64,000 nucleotides of DNA. It comes from JADJNY01 sp046349615. GTDB taxonomy: Bacteria; Planctomycetota; UBA1135; GCA-002686595. Each line of letters starts with the position of its first letter. Positions within the stretch are counted from its first letter, which is position 1. Positions 52,105 through 59,955 of this stretch are shown here, piece after piece. Location of the stretch: contig JAXMBZ010000004.1 in assembly GCA_046349615.1 (NCBI GenBank), positions 62,001 to 126,000 of the forward strand, in the 5' to 3' direction. The notes below the pieces were generated by a model. The model ran no database searches and was not told the DNA's origin. It was given only the letters and a program-made list of their open reading frames with translations. Position numbers and translations under genes: made by a program.

Positions 52105-53931
52105 TCACCAGGTGAGCCGCCATCCGTTCGTCACGTTGAAGGTCTCCGGCGGACAGAAGACCGCTGCCGAGTTGCGGTAGTAGGTCTGGTAGAGCCGCGT
52201 GAAGCCCGACCCCGGTGTGACGCCGCCGCGCGCGGACAGCGTGATCGTGTCCGTGGAATCGGGGAACGCGGAGGCCCCTCCGACGTTCGCGCGCGTGCGC
52301 AACCGGATCAGGTTCCCGCCCGCGCAGCGCACGCCGTCGCCGAACGTCGTGTCGACGAGCGCGTCGCCCTGGAGATAGATGCAGGAAACGACGGCCGGCA
52401 TCCCGGAGCCCGAGAGCACCATCGTGTCCGGGGTCGTCGTGCCCGTCGCCGCGAGGTTGGCTCCGCTCGCGTTGACCGAGTTCGCGCAGCCGTTGCCCAC
52501 GCTCCCGGTGTTGCCGCACGGGCACGGCGTGGTCACGTTCGCGTCGAGCCCGTCGCCGGCGCAGAAGCTCCCGTTCGCCAGGCTGCCAAAGATGCGCAGG
52601 AACGCGTCGCCGATCACGGTGCCCGCGCCGTTCTTGAGCGTGACGAGCGTCCACACGATGCCGTCGTCGCTGAGGAAGAGGTCGTCGGGCTGGAACGAGC
52701 CCACGAACGCGTCGTCGTCGAACACGCCGTCGTTCTCGAGCGCGACCGGGTCGCCCTCGCGGAGCAGGACCGTCGTCCCGTCGTACACGAGCACGTTGTC
52801 GATCGCCGTGTTCGGCTCGTCCGTGCTCCCCGACAGCACCCAGTGCCCGGCCGAGTTGCCGTTGAAGCCGATGAACGACGTGCTCCAGTGCTCGCTGCCG
52901 GCGATCAGGTCGCCGGTCTTCGCGAGGAGCACGCCGTCGCGCACCGCCCACTTGCCCGTCGTCGGGCTCGTGAAGTCCTGCCCGCGCGCGTACCACGTCC
53001 CGTTCGGGAGCATGCGCACGAAGAGCACGCTGTTCATCAGCGGTCCGCCCGCGACGACGGGGGAATTCTCCTGCATGACGACGACGTCGTCGACGACGAG
53101 GACGTTGTCGATCGTCGTGTTCGTGTTCTCGGTGTCGCCGCGCGCGAACCAGTGCAGGCCGTCCGCGGTGCTGCCGCAGCCGTCGTACTGGAAGCTGTCC
53201 CAGACCTCCGTGCCGGCGCCGACCGTGATCGTGTCGAAGCCCGACTGCCGGAAGCGCTGGTTGGTTTGGTGGAAGAGCCCGGGATAGCGGAAGCTCGAGC
53301 AGTTCTGGATCGGCGTGACGCCGTAGAAGAAGGTCCCGTCGTCACGCAGTTGCACGGAGGCCACGCTGTTGCCGAGTTGCTCGTCGCCCTGCGGGTTCGC
53401 CGGGATGTCCGTGCAGGAGACCGGGTCCCCCTGCTTGATGACGATCGTGTGCACGCCGCCGACGACCTTGCACACCTTCTCGAGCGTGTTCGCGACGCCG
53501 TTCTTCGCGCGGAACGAGAGTCCGATGTTGCCCGCGGTGTCCCACGACACCGGGTTCGGTGTGTCGAAGAAGTCGTACTGCTCGCCCACGGCGCCGCCCT
53601 GGACGGGCTGGCCGTCCTGCATGAACATCGTGCCCGACGTCCCGCCGCCGAGGATCAGGATCGAGTCGTTCGTCGTCGCCTGCGTCGTGCGGCCCTTGAT
53701 GCACCACTGGCCGCCGTCCTGGCGCACGCGCAGGTCCTCGATCGCGAGCCAGGTCGTCGCGACCGGGAGTCCCGCGCCGTCGAGCGCGCCTGGGACGGCG
53801 GACGACGGCGAGGTCGTCACCTCCGAATAGATCACGTGCGGGGTCTGCGCCGCAGCGAGTCCGGCCAGGCCGGCGAACACGGGGAACACGAAGTACAGCG
53901 AGGTGCGATGGATCGGGGGCGTCGTCATCAT
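52105..53931 (-). CDS. Exported protein with C-terminal planctomycete CPCGN domain
   Basis: A 608-residue secreted protein with a Sec signal peptide ending AGLAAAQ. A ribosome-binding site AGGAGA lies 5 bases before the first of two ATGs. The central part (about 30-450) has repeated beta units built around phrases such as NTTIDNVLVVDDVVVMQ, NTAIDNVLVYDGTTVLLREG and HWVLSGSTDEPNTAIDNVLV, suggesting a propeller-like repeat structure. The C-terminal 150 residues begin FCAGDGLDANVTTPCPCGN, then GNGCANSVNASGANLAATG, and end CPPETFNVTNGWRLTW. This domain is shared with two other proteins in the window. Role unknown; probably cell-surface or secreted. The 194-base gap upstream (53932-54125) shows no gene. 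Confidence 0.78.
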   Translation of the reverse strand: MMTTPPIHRTSLYFVFPVFAGLAGLAAAQTPHVIYSEVTTSPSSAVPGALDGAGLPVATTWLAIEDLRVRQDGGQWCIKGRTTQATTNDSILILGGGTSGTMFMQDGQPVQGGAVGEQYDFFDTPNPVSWDTAGNIGLSFRAKNGVANTLEKVCKVVGGVHTIVIKQGDPVSCTDIPANPQGDEQLGNSVASVQLRDDGTFFYGVTPIQNCSSFRYPGLFHQTNQRFRQSGFDTITVGAGTEVWDSFQYDGCGSTADGLHWFARGDTENTNTTIDNVLVVDDVVVMQENSPVVAGGPLMNSVLFVRMLPNGTWYARGQDFTSPTTGKWAVRDGVLLAKTGDLIAGSEHWSTSFIGFNGNSAGHWVLSGSTDEPNTAIDNVLVYDGTTVLLREGDPVALENDGVFDDDAFVGSFQPDDLFLSDDGIVWTLVTLKNGAGTVIGDAFLRIFGSLANGSFCAGDGLDANVTTPCPCGNTGSVGNGCANSVNASGANLAATGTTTPDTMVLSGSGMPAVVSCIYLQGDALVDTTFGDGVRCAGGNLIRLRTRANVGGASAFPDSTDTITLSARGGVTPGSGFTRLYQTYYRNSAAVFCPPETFNVTNGWRLTW

Positions 53932-54125
53932 GAGGGTCTCCTGGGACGGACGGTCCCACGATAGCGCTCCGCCGCGGCTGCGGGGGCCCCGCTCCGTTCG
54001 CATCTCGCGAAGGTTGCGTGCGAAGGGCGGGCGGATCTTCCAGGGCCTCGGCGCGGCGACGCGCCCCTCTCCACGGCAGGCCGCGCATCGAGCGGGGCTC
54101 CAGGAACCGGGCTCGTCGAAGAGCG

Positions 54126-57100
54126 TCAGCCCCCGAGCTCGACGACGAAGGTCTGTCCCGGGACGACGTCGAGGCGCTTCGCGAGCGTGACGACGACCCG
54201 CGTTCCCTCCTGCACGAAGCTCGCGGCGTGCTCGCCCTCCTGCGCGGGGAGCGCGTCGACGTAGCGCGCCGACGCCTTCGCGATCCGCTGCTCGGGCCGC
54301 ACCTCGAACGCGAGCGTCTTCAGCCACACGCGGCCGTACGCGGGTTCGTAGCGCGCGACGAGGCCCTTCGCATCGCGCGTCTGCGCGTACGTGCCCCAGC
54401 CCTCCGGCGCGGTGAACGCCGCTTCGAACGCGTCGGGCGCGATGCGCGGCGCGAAGCCGAGGTGCGCGTTCGGTCCGTGGAGCTCGAAGCCGCACGCCGC
54501 GAGGTACACGCCGTGGCTCGCCATCGCGCGCGCGTAGTGGTCGCTGCACTCGACCTCGTTCCACGGGTTGCGTTTCGACGCGTGGTAGCGGTCGTGGATC
54601 GCGCGCTCGACGGCGAGGCCTTCGAGCACCATCCCTTCGTACAGCATGTGGCTCGCGACCTGGTGCTCGAAGCCCGTCATGCACTCGTTGAAGTAGCCCG
54701 CGGCCCAGGCCTCGTCGCCCTTCCCCGTGGCGCTCTCGTGCCCGCCCTTGGGCCACGTGCACATCAAGAGGCCGCCTTCGCCCGGCAGCGCGTACCAGCG
54801 CCCGCCGCGGATCGTGGAATCGAAGCGCGCGCGGTACGGCCCGATGTCGGGCGCGAAGTTGTAGCGCCACAAGGCCGCGAGCGCCGAGCGCGCTTCGTTC
54901 GCGGGCACGACGCGCGGGAGCCCGACCTGGTGCGCGAACGACTGGCCGAGCAACTGATCGATGTGGCAGCCCGCGCCCGTTCCGTTCGCTTCGGGGTGCG
55001 CGGGGTCGAGCTTCTGCACGAAGTACTCGCCGTCGAAGAGGCGCGCGACGAGCGCCTTCGAGCCCCTCTCCGCGAGCGCGCGGCAGCGCTCGGCGAACGC
55101 GGCGTCGCCCTGCTCCTTCGCCATCGCCTCGCTCGCGCGCAACGCGGCGACGTAGAGCGAGCTCGTCCACGCGATGGCACCCCACCACGACGCGTCGAGC
55201 GTGTTGTACTGCTCGCCGTCGAGCAGACCGTCCGCGTCGGGATCGTGCGCGATCACGAGCTCCATCGCCTTCTTCACCCGCGGCCACAGGCGCGCGAGGA
55301 AGGCGCCGTCCTTCGACATCAAGTGCTCGCGCCACGCGCGCACGATCGTGCCGCACTGCCCGTCGATCGCGAGCGAGCGCGCGGCCTCGCCGCGGTAGTC
55401 GACGAGGCCGGAGTCCGCGTGGAACGACGTGCCGAAGTCCGTCCGCTCGCGCAGGTCGCGCTCGAGCTCGGGGAAGACGCGCGCGAGGCCCTGCGCGTAC
55501 TGCCAGACGTGCGTGCACGTGCCGGCGCAGCAGTAGGTCCCCTCCCAACCGTAGAAGCGGCCGTTCGAGAAGCGCAGGCACGTCGCGGTCGCGACGGTCG
55601 AGAGGTTCGCGAACGTGCGCTCCACGAACCAGTGCGGGAGCGTCGAGCGGTCGAACCAGGTCGCGCGCCAGGCGCGCGTGCTGTCGAAGAGGTAGTCGCG
55701 GCGTTCGTGGACGTGCGCGATCACGGCCGCTGCGTCGGCGAAACGCGTCGCGTAGTGGCGGCGGAGCTTCTTCACGTCCGGGATGAAGTCGAGCGCGTCC
55801 CACGGGAGCCCGGGCACGTGCCACGCGATCACGAACGTGAACGTCGCCTTCGCGCCGGGCGAGAGCGTCGCGCGGCTCGAGACGCCGCAGTTGTCGCGCT
55901 CGCCGTAGTAGCCCTTGACCTTCTGGGGTGCGTCGTCGCGGAGCGGGCGGATACCGAGGTGGCCGCGCCCCCCCATCGAGGCCGAGCCGCGCGCGCCTCC
56001 GGTCGGCGTGAAGAGCGCGATCCCTTTCGTGCCGTAGTCGGCGGCCTCCTCGAGCACGACCGGCTCCTCGCGCGGCTCGTCCGTCCACACGAGGTCGTCG
56101 ATCCCGACGTTCCCCCACGGACCGGACACCGTGTCGACGATCTGCAGGACGCACTCGCGCCCCGCGAACTCGAGGAGGTCGAGGTTCTCGAACCGCATCC
56201 GGTTCGCGTTGCGCCCCGTCGCCGTCGCGACCGTTTTCCCGTCGACGAGGACGTTCAGGCACGTCGCGCCGGGATGGTCACCGCCGCCGATGCGGAAGGA
56301 GAGGAACTGCCGCTCGACCTTCATCGGCTTGCTCGTGAGCGTGCCGACGTGCGCGTCGCCCTGGACGACGTCCTCGGCGTGGCGCGTCTCGTGCGTGTTC
56401 ACGACGCGCTCGCCGTGCGCATCGACGGGCCCCATGTACTTCGGGAGCTCCGCCGTCTTGCGCGGTCCGGCGCCGAAGGCCGTGCCCGTCGCGGTCCACG
56501 TGCCCCAGCCGTCGCGCTCGAAGTCGTCGATCGGGACGTCCGGGTTCAGGGGCGGACGCTTCGGGTCCGCCGTGCAGGCGACGTGGACGAGCGTGTAGCC
56601 CTCCTTCTTCGACACGACGATGCGCCGGTCGCCGTGGAGCTTCGGGAGCGTGATCGGCGCGATCTCGCTCTCGATCCACCCGAGCATCTCGATCTCGAGC
56701 GGCTCCTTCCCGGTGTTCTCGACGACGTACTCGCAGACGATCGCCGGCAGCGACGACGCGTCCGCGTCGAGCGGCACGAAGGGCGAGAACGCCTCGAGCG
56801 TCACGCGGAACGGCGCGTCGGCGTCGGAGTACTCGACGAACGCCGCGGGGAACTCTCCGCGGAAGCGGATCGAGCGGAACCCGTCGCGATCGATCGAACG
56901 CGACCACGTGCGCGTTCCGGCGCGTGCAAAGAGGTGGAAACCCTGCTCGAAGATCGAGCGGCGCGCGAGCGGCGTCTTGTAGTGCGGACCTTGTGCCGAG
57001 CGGAACTCCTCCTCGACCGGCGCGTTGAACACGTCCCACAGCCACAGCTTCCCGTCGCCGCCGAGGTACACCTGCCCGCAGCCGATCCCGCCGATCGGCA

Positions 57101-57473
57101 TGCCGATCCAGTCGAGCTCACCCTTCTCCGACGTGTAGACCGTCGGCTCGCCGCGCGCCGTGAGCGACGCGACCCACGCGGGGTCGAGCTTCTTGTCGCG
57201 CGGGATCGGGAACTCCTCGCGCGCGAACGGACCCGCGAACGGCGCGACGAAGGTCGAGCGCGCGGCGAGCGCGGCGCTCGAGAGGCCCGCGAACGCGAGG
57301 AACTCGCGGCGGTCGAGCGCGCCGTTCGATCCCGAGGGCGACGCGGCGGACGGCGCGGCGTTCGTGCTCGCGCGCGGGCCGCAGCTCGTCCCCGGCGCGC
57401 AGCACGCGCTCGCGCGGGCCTCCCGGCGGTCGAGCGGCAACCGTGAAGCGTCGCGATCAGCGCGGTCCGTCAT
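54126..57473 (-). CDS. Tat-exported GH116-family glycosidase
   Basis: A 1115-residue enzyme related to GH116 (beta-glucosidase/xylosidase, non-lysosomal glucosylceramidase type). A Tat signal, LDRREFLAFAGLSSAALAA, is at about residues 53-72. N-terminal domain: IGMPIGGIGCGQVYLGGDGK and LWLWDVFNAPVEEEFRSAQG. The (alpha/alpha)6 catalytic domain includes GTYCCAGTCTHVWQYAQG, DGLLDGEQYNTLDASWWG, DQLLGQSFAHQVGLP and NPWNEVECSDHYARAMASHG. About residues 390-480 form an inserted beta-sandwich (FLSFRIGGGDHPGATCLNVL, WGNVGIDDLVWTD) not in canonical members. Substrate not deducible. The start lies within the mutarotase gene, a 17-base overlap, implying co-expression. Confidence 0.88.
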   Translation of the reverse strand: MTDRADRDASRLPLDRREARASACCAPGTSCGPRASTNAAPSAASPSGSNGALDRREFLAFAGLSSAALAARSTFVAPFAGPFAREEFPIPRDKKLDPAWVASLTARGEPTVYTSEKGELDWIGMPIGGIGCGQVYLGGDGKLWLWDVFNAPVEEEFRSAQGPHYKTPLARRSIFEQGFHLFARAGTRTWSRSIDRDGFRSIRFRGEFPAAFVEYSDADAPFRVTLEAFSPFVPLDADASSLPAIVCEYVVENTGKEPLEIEMLGWIESEIAPITLPKLHGDRRIVVSKKEGYTLVHVACTADPKRPPLNPDVPIDDFERDGWGTWTATGTAFGAGPRKTAELPKYMGPVDAHGERVVNTHETRHAEDVVQGDAHVGTLTSKPMKVERQFLSFRIGGGDHPGATCLNVLVDGKTVATATGRNANRMRFENLDLLEFAGRECVLQIVDTVSGPWGNVGIDDLVWTDEPREEPVVLEEAADYGTKGIALFTPTGGARGSASMGGRGHLGIRPLRDDAPQKVKGYYGERDNCGVSSRATLSPGAKATFTFVIAWHVPGLPWDALDFIPDVKKLRRHYATRFADAAAVIAHVHERRDYLFDSTRAWRATWFDRSTLPHWFVERTFANLSTVATATCLRFSNGRFYGWEGTYCCAGTCTHVWQYAQGLARVFPELERDLRERTDFGTSFHADSGLVDYRGEAARSLAIDGQCGTIVRAWREHLMSKDGAFLARLWPRVKKAMELVIAHDPDADGLLDGEQYNTLDASWWGAIAWTSSLYVAALRASEAMAKEQGDAAFAERCRALAERGSKALVARLFDGEYFVQKLDPAHPEANGTGAGCHIDQLLGQSFAHQVGLPRVVPANEARSALAALWRYNFAPDIGPYRARFDSTIRGGRWYALPGEGGLLMCTWPKGGHESATGKGDEAWAAGYFNECMTGFEHQVASHMLYEGMVLEGLAVERAIHDRYHASKRNPWNEVECSDHYARAMASHGVYLAACGFELHGPNAHLGFAPRIAPDAFEAAFTAPEGWGTYAQTRDAKGLVARYEPAYGRVWLKTLAFEVRPEQRIAKASARYVDALPAQEGEHAASFVQEGTRVVVTLAKRLDVVPGQTFVVELGG

Positions 57474-57804
57474 GATGGAAGACCTCCTGCATGCGCGCCC
57501 ACCACTCGCCGTCGGCGCGCGCGGCGATCGGCTCCTGGAGCGGCTCGCAGACCGCCCACCAGCGCCGCGTCGTCTCGTCCGCGGCCATGCGCGCCAGGTC
57601 CGCGGCGAAGTCGTCGCCGACGTACTCGAAGTACGCGAAGAGCCAGTCGCGCCCGTCGTCGAGCGTCTTCACGAAGATCGAGTAGTTGCGCAGCCCACAG
57701 CGCTCGATCGTCGCGAGCACGCCGGGCCACACCGCCGCGTGCAAGCGCTCGTACTCGGCGCGCGCGCCGGGCTTCAACCGCAGGACGAGACCGTGGCGCT
57801 CCAT
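57457..57804 (-). CDS. L-rhamnose/L-fucose mutarotase-family protein
   Basis: A 115-residue dimeric ferredoxin-like protein of the RhaM/YiiL family, which interconverts anomers of 6-deoxy sugars in the cytosol. Motifs: GLVLRLKPGARAEYERLH, AAVWPGVLATIERCGLRNYS, LFAYFEYVGDDFAADLARMA, TTRRWWAVCEPLQEPI and GEWWARMQEVFH. Members of this family occur with oxidative L-fucose clusters as well as rhamnose operons. The fucose operon 10 kb away makes L-fucose the likely substrate, but rhamnose cannot be excluded. Overlaps the GH116 start by 17 bases. Confidence 0.88.
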   Translation of the reverse strand: MERHGLVLRLKPGARAEYERLHAAVWPGVLATIERCGLRNYSIFVKTLDDGRDWLFAYFEYVGDDFAADLARMAADETTRRWWAVCEPLQEPIAARADGEWWARMQEVFHHDGPR

Positions 57805-57857
57805 GCGCGGAGCGTCGCTCCGCGGCCGCGCGCGGTCAACGGTCGCGTGCCGATCGG

Positions 57858-58709
57858 TTAGGGCGCCCAGACGATCCGCACGCCGTTCGTCCGGTTGCTC
57901 GTCGACGGCGGACAGAACGCGAGGGAAGCGTTGCGGTAGAAGCACTGGTAGTAGCGCGTGCCGCCGACCGTCGGGATCGCGCCGCGCACGCTGAGCAGCG
58001 GATCGCCCGCCTCGGGGAACGTGCCCGTGCTCCCGCTCAAGAACTTCGTGCCGATGCGCACGATCGTGCCCGACACGCAGCCGAGTCCGTCGTCGACGAT
58101 CACGGGCGGCTGCTGCGCGTCGCCCTGGAAGAACACGCACGTCGTCCCCGAGAGATTCGTCGCGGTGAGCACGACGGCGTCCGTGCTCACGCGCGGCGTG
58201 CCCGTGCTCGCGAGCGTTCCGCCGGTCGGGAAAACGGAGTTCGCGCAGCCGCTGCCGGTCGCGCCGTTGTTGCCGCACGGGCAGGGCGCGACCGTGCCGT
58301 CGCCGGGGCAGAACACCGTCGAACTCGGCGTGATCGGCGGGAGCTGTCCGTCCGTGATCCACGCGGCGATCAGCGCCTGTTCGCTCGCGGTCAGGCACGC
58401 GCCGTTGCCCGCGTCCTGGGTCGGATCGCCGGTGCATCCCCCGCCGAACGGCATCGAGCCGTCGAGGATGCGCACGAGCGATGCGTAGCCCTTCGTGTTC
58501 CCCGGCGAGTAGTACGACGCGAGTTGGGAGTGGAAGTACGCCGTGTTCGGGTTCGGGTGCCCGATGTTGAAGCCGCCCGAGCCGCCGGTGACGTGGCACG
58601 GCGTGCACTTCGCCTGGAAGATCGGGTGGACGCTCGAGAACGTCGTCTGCGCGGAACCGACGACCGCGAGCGCGACGACGAAGCACAAGGAGAGAACGGT
58701 TCGGAACAT
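57858..58709 (-). CDS. Exported CXXCH (haem-c-like) protein with CPCGN domain
   Basis: A 283-residue secreted protein with a Sec signal peptide ending VVGSAQ. Residues about 28-125 contain one c-type haem motif, QAKCTPCHVTGG, followed by GSMPFGGGCTGDP and LTASEQALIAAWITDG, the pattern of planctomycete cytochrome-like domains found on surface proteins. From about residue 130 the CPCGN domain starts: FCPGDGTVAPCPCGNNGATG, GCANSVFPTGG, and later YYQCFYRNASLAFCPPSTSN and TNGVRIVW. The fusion suggests an extracellular redox or metal-binding protein displayed or sorted by the shared domain. Function unknown. Confidence 0.82.
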   Translation of the reverse strand: MFRTVLSLCFVVALAVVGSAQTTFSSVHPIFQAKCTPCHVTGGSGGFNIGHPNPNTAYFHSQLASYYSPGNTKGYASLVRILDGSMPFGGGCTGDPTQDAGNGACLTASEQALIAAWITDGQLPPITPSSTVFCPGDGTVAPCPCGNNGATGSGCANSVFPTGGTLASTGTPRVSTDAVVLTATNLSGTTCVFFQGDAQQPPVIVDDGLGCVSGTIVRIGTKFLSGSTGTFPEAGDPLLSVRGAIPTVGGTRYYQCFYRNASLAFCPPSTSNRTNGVRIVWAP

Positions 58710-58781
58710 GGCGGCTCTGAGAGGGACGAGGGACGAGTCGCACCAGTGTACGGCCTCGCCGCGAATCCGAAACAGGGCCCT

Positions 58782-59918
58782 TCACCAGCCGCGCATCGTC
58801 CGCCAGGCGTCGACGACCACCCCGTCCCGGGCCACGTGGTAGCGGTCGAATTGCGCCGCCGCGAGGCAGGAGTGGTTCGGGACGATCGCGATTCGCGCGC
58901 CGATCGGGAGCGCTTCGAAGTCCGCCGAACTCGCGCCCGCGAGCTTGCCGTGCTCCTGCGACAGCGCTGCGACCCGCAGGCGCTGGAACACGCGTCCTCG
59001 GTCGGCGCTCGCGACCACGCCGAACCCGCACGCGGGGTCGACGTGCGTCGCGCCGGGGTCCTTCGAGAGCGCCAGCGCGCCTGCGTTCACGAGCAACTCG
59101 CCGCGCGCGGGCGCGTGGCCGATCACGGTCGCGACGACCCAGAAGGCCGCGTCGTCGAGCGTGCAGCTCCCGATCGCCGCTTGGAACGCGTCGTGGAACA
59201 GGTAGTTGCCCGGCCGCGCTTCCGTGACACCGGTCAAGTCCTCGACGACGCTCATCGTCGGAGTCGAGCCCACGCTGATCTCGTCGACGCGCACGCCGGC
59301 GGAGCGCAGTCGCTCGGCGAAGCGCACGGTCACGGCGCGCTCCTCGCGTGCGACGGCTTGCAGCTCGGAGCGCTGCGTCGCGTGGTACGCGTGGCCCGCG
59401 TGCGTGAGCAGCCCGCGGAAGTCGAGCCCCGGCAGTCCCGCGAGCTCGCGCGCGAACGCCAGGCTCGCGGGGTCCGCGGGGTCGACCCCGGCGCGGTGGT
59501 AGCCGCAGTCGACCTTGAGGAGGACCGGCACGCTCCGCTCCGCCGAACGCGCCCGCGCCGACAGCGCGCGCGCCGCGTCGGGGTGGTCGACGAGCAACGC
59601 GAGAGAACGCACGCGGCTTCCGAGCGCGAGCGCCTCGTCGATGCGGTCGAGCGCGATCGGCACCGCCCACGTCAGGTCCTCGAAGCCCGCGTCGGCGAGC
59701 CCGCGCGCCTCCGCGAGCGTCGACACCGTGACGCCGCCGAAGTGCCCGCGCACGGAGAGCCGCGCGATCTCGGCGCACTTGTGCGTCTTCACGTGCGGGC
59801 GCAGGCGCACGCCGAGGCGCGTCATGCGCTCCGCCATGCGCGCCGCGTTGCGCTCGAGGCGCGGGAGGTCGATCACGGCGCACGGTGTGGGGAGCTCGTC
59901 GATCCGCATGCGGCGCAT
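58782..59918 (-). CDS. D-threonine aldolase / D-serine dehydratase-family PLP enzyme
   Basis: A 378-residue alanine-racemase-fold enzyme. The N-terminal start is ELPTPCAVIDLPRLERNAAR. The PLP lysine is in RLRPHVKTHKCAEIARL. Barrel motifs include GVTVSTLAEARGLADAGF, LLKVDCGYHRAGVDP, LLTHAGHAYHA and ISVGSTPTMSVVEDLTG. The C-terminal PNHSCLAAAQFDRYHV supplies the metal-binding His and Cys of the D-threonine aldolase/D-serine dehydratase group. It should act on a D-3-hydroxyamino acid in the cytosol; which one is unknown. An in-frame ATG at 59909 is an alternative start. Standing apart from its neighbours by short gaps; no functional link to them is evident. Confidence 0.9.
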   Translation of the reverse strand: MRRMRIDELPTPCAVIDLPRLERNAARMAERMTRLGVRLRPHVKTHKCAEIARLSVRGHFGGVTVSTLAEARGLADAGFEDLTWAVPIALDRIDEALALGSRVRSLALLVDHPDAARALSARARSAERSVPVLLKVDCGYHRAGVDPADPASLAFARELAGLPGLDFRGLLTHAGHAYHATQRSELQAVAREERAVTVRFAERLRSAGVRVDEISVGSTPTMSVVEDLTGVTEARPGNYLFHDAFQAAIGSCTLDDAAFWVVATVIGHAPARGELLVNAGALALSKDPGATHVDPACGFGVVASADRGRVFQRLRVAALSQEHGKLAGASSADFEALPIGARIAIVPNHSCLAAAQFDRYHVARDGVVVDAWRTMRGW

Positions 59919-59955
59919 GAGAGCAGACGGGCGCGCGCGGACGAAGCCCCCACGC

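Noticed and set aside
53932..54125. Possible small gene or RNA in the largest gap
   Set aside because: No frame with a ribosome-binding site or conserved look, and no stable symmetrical structure. It probably holds the promoter of the CPCGN-domain gene.
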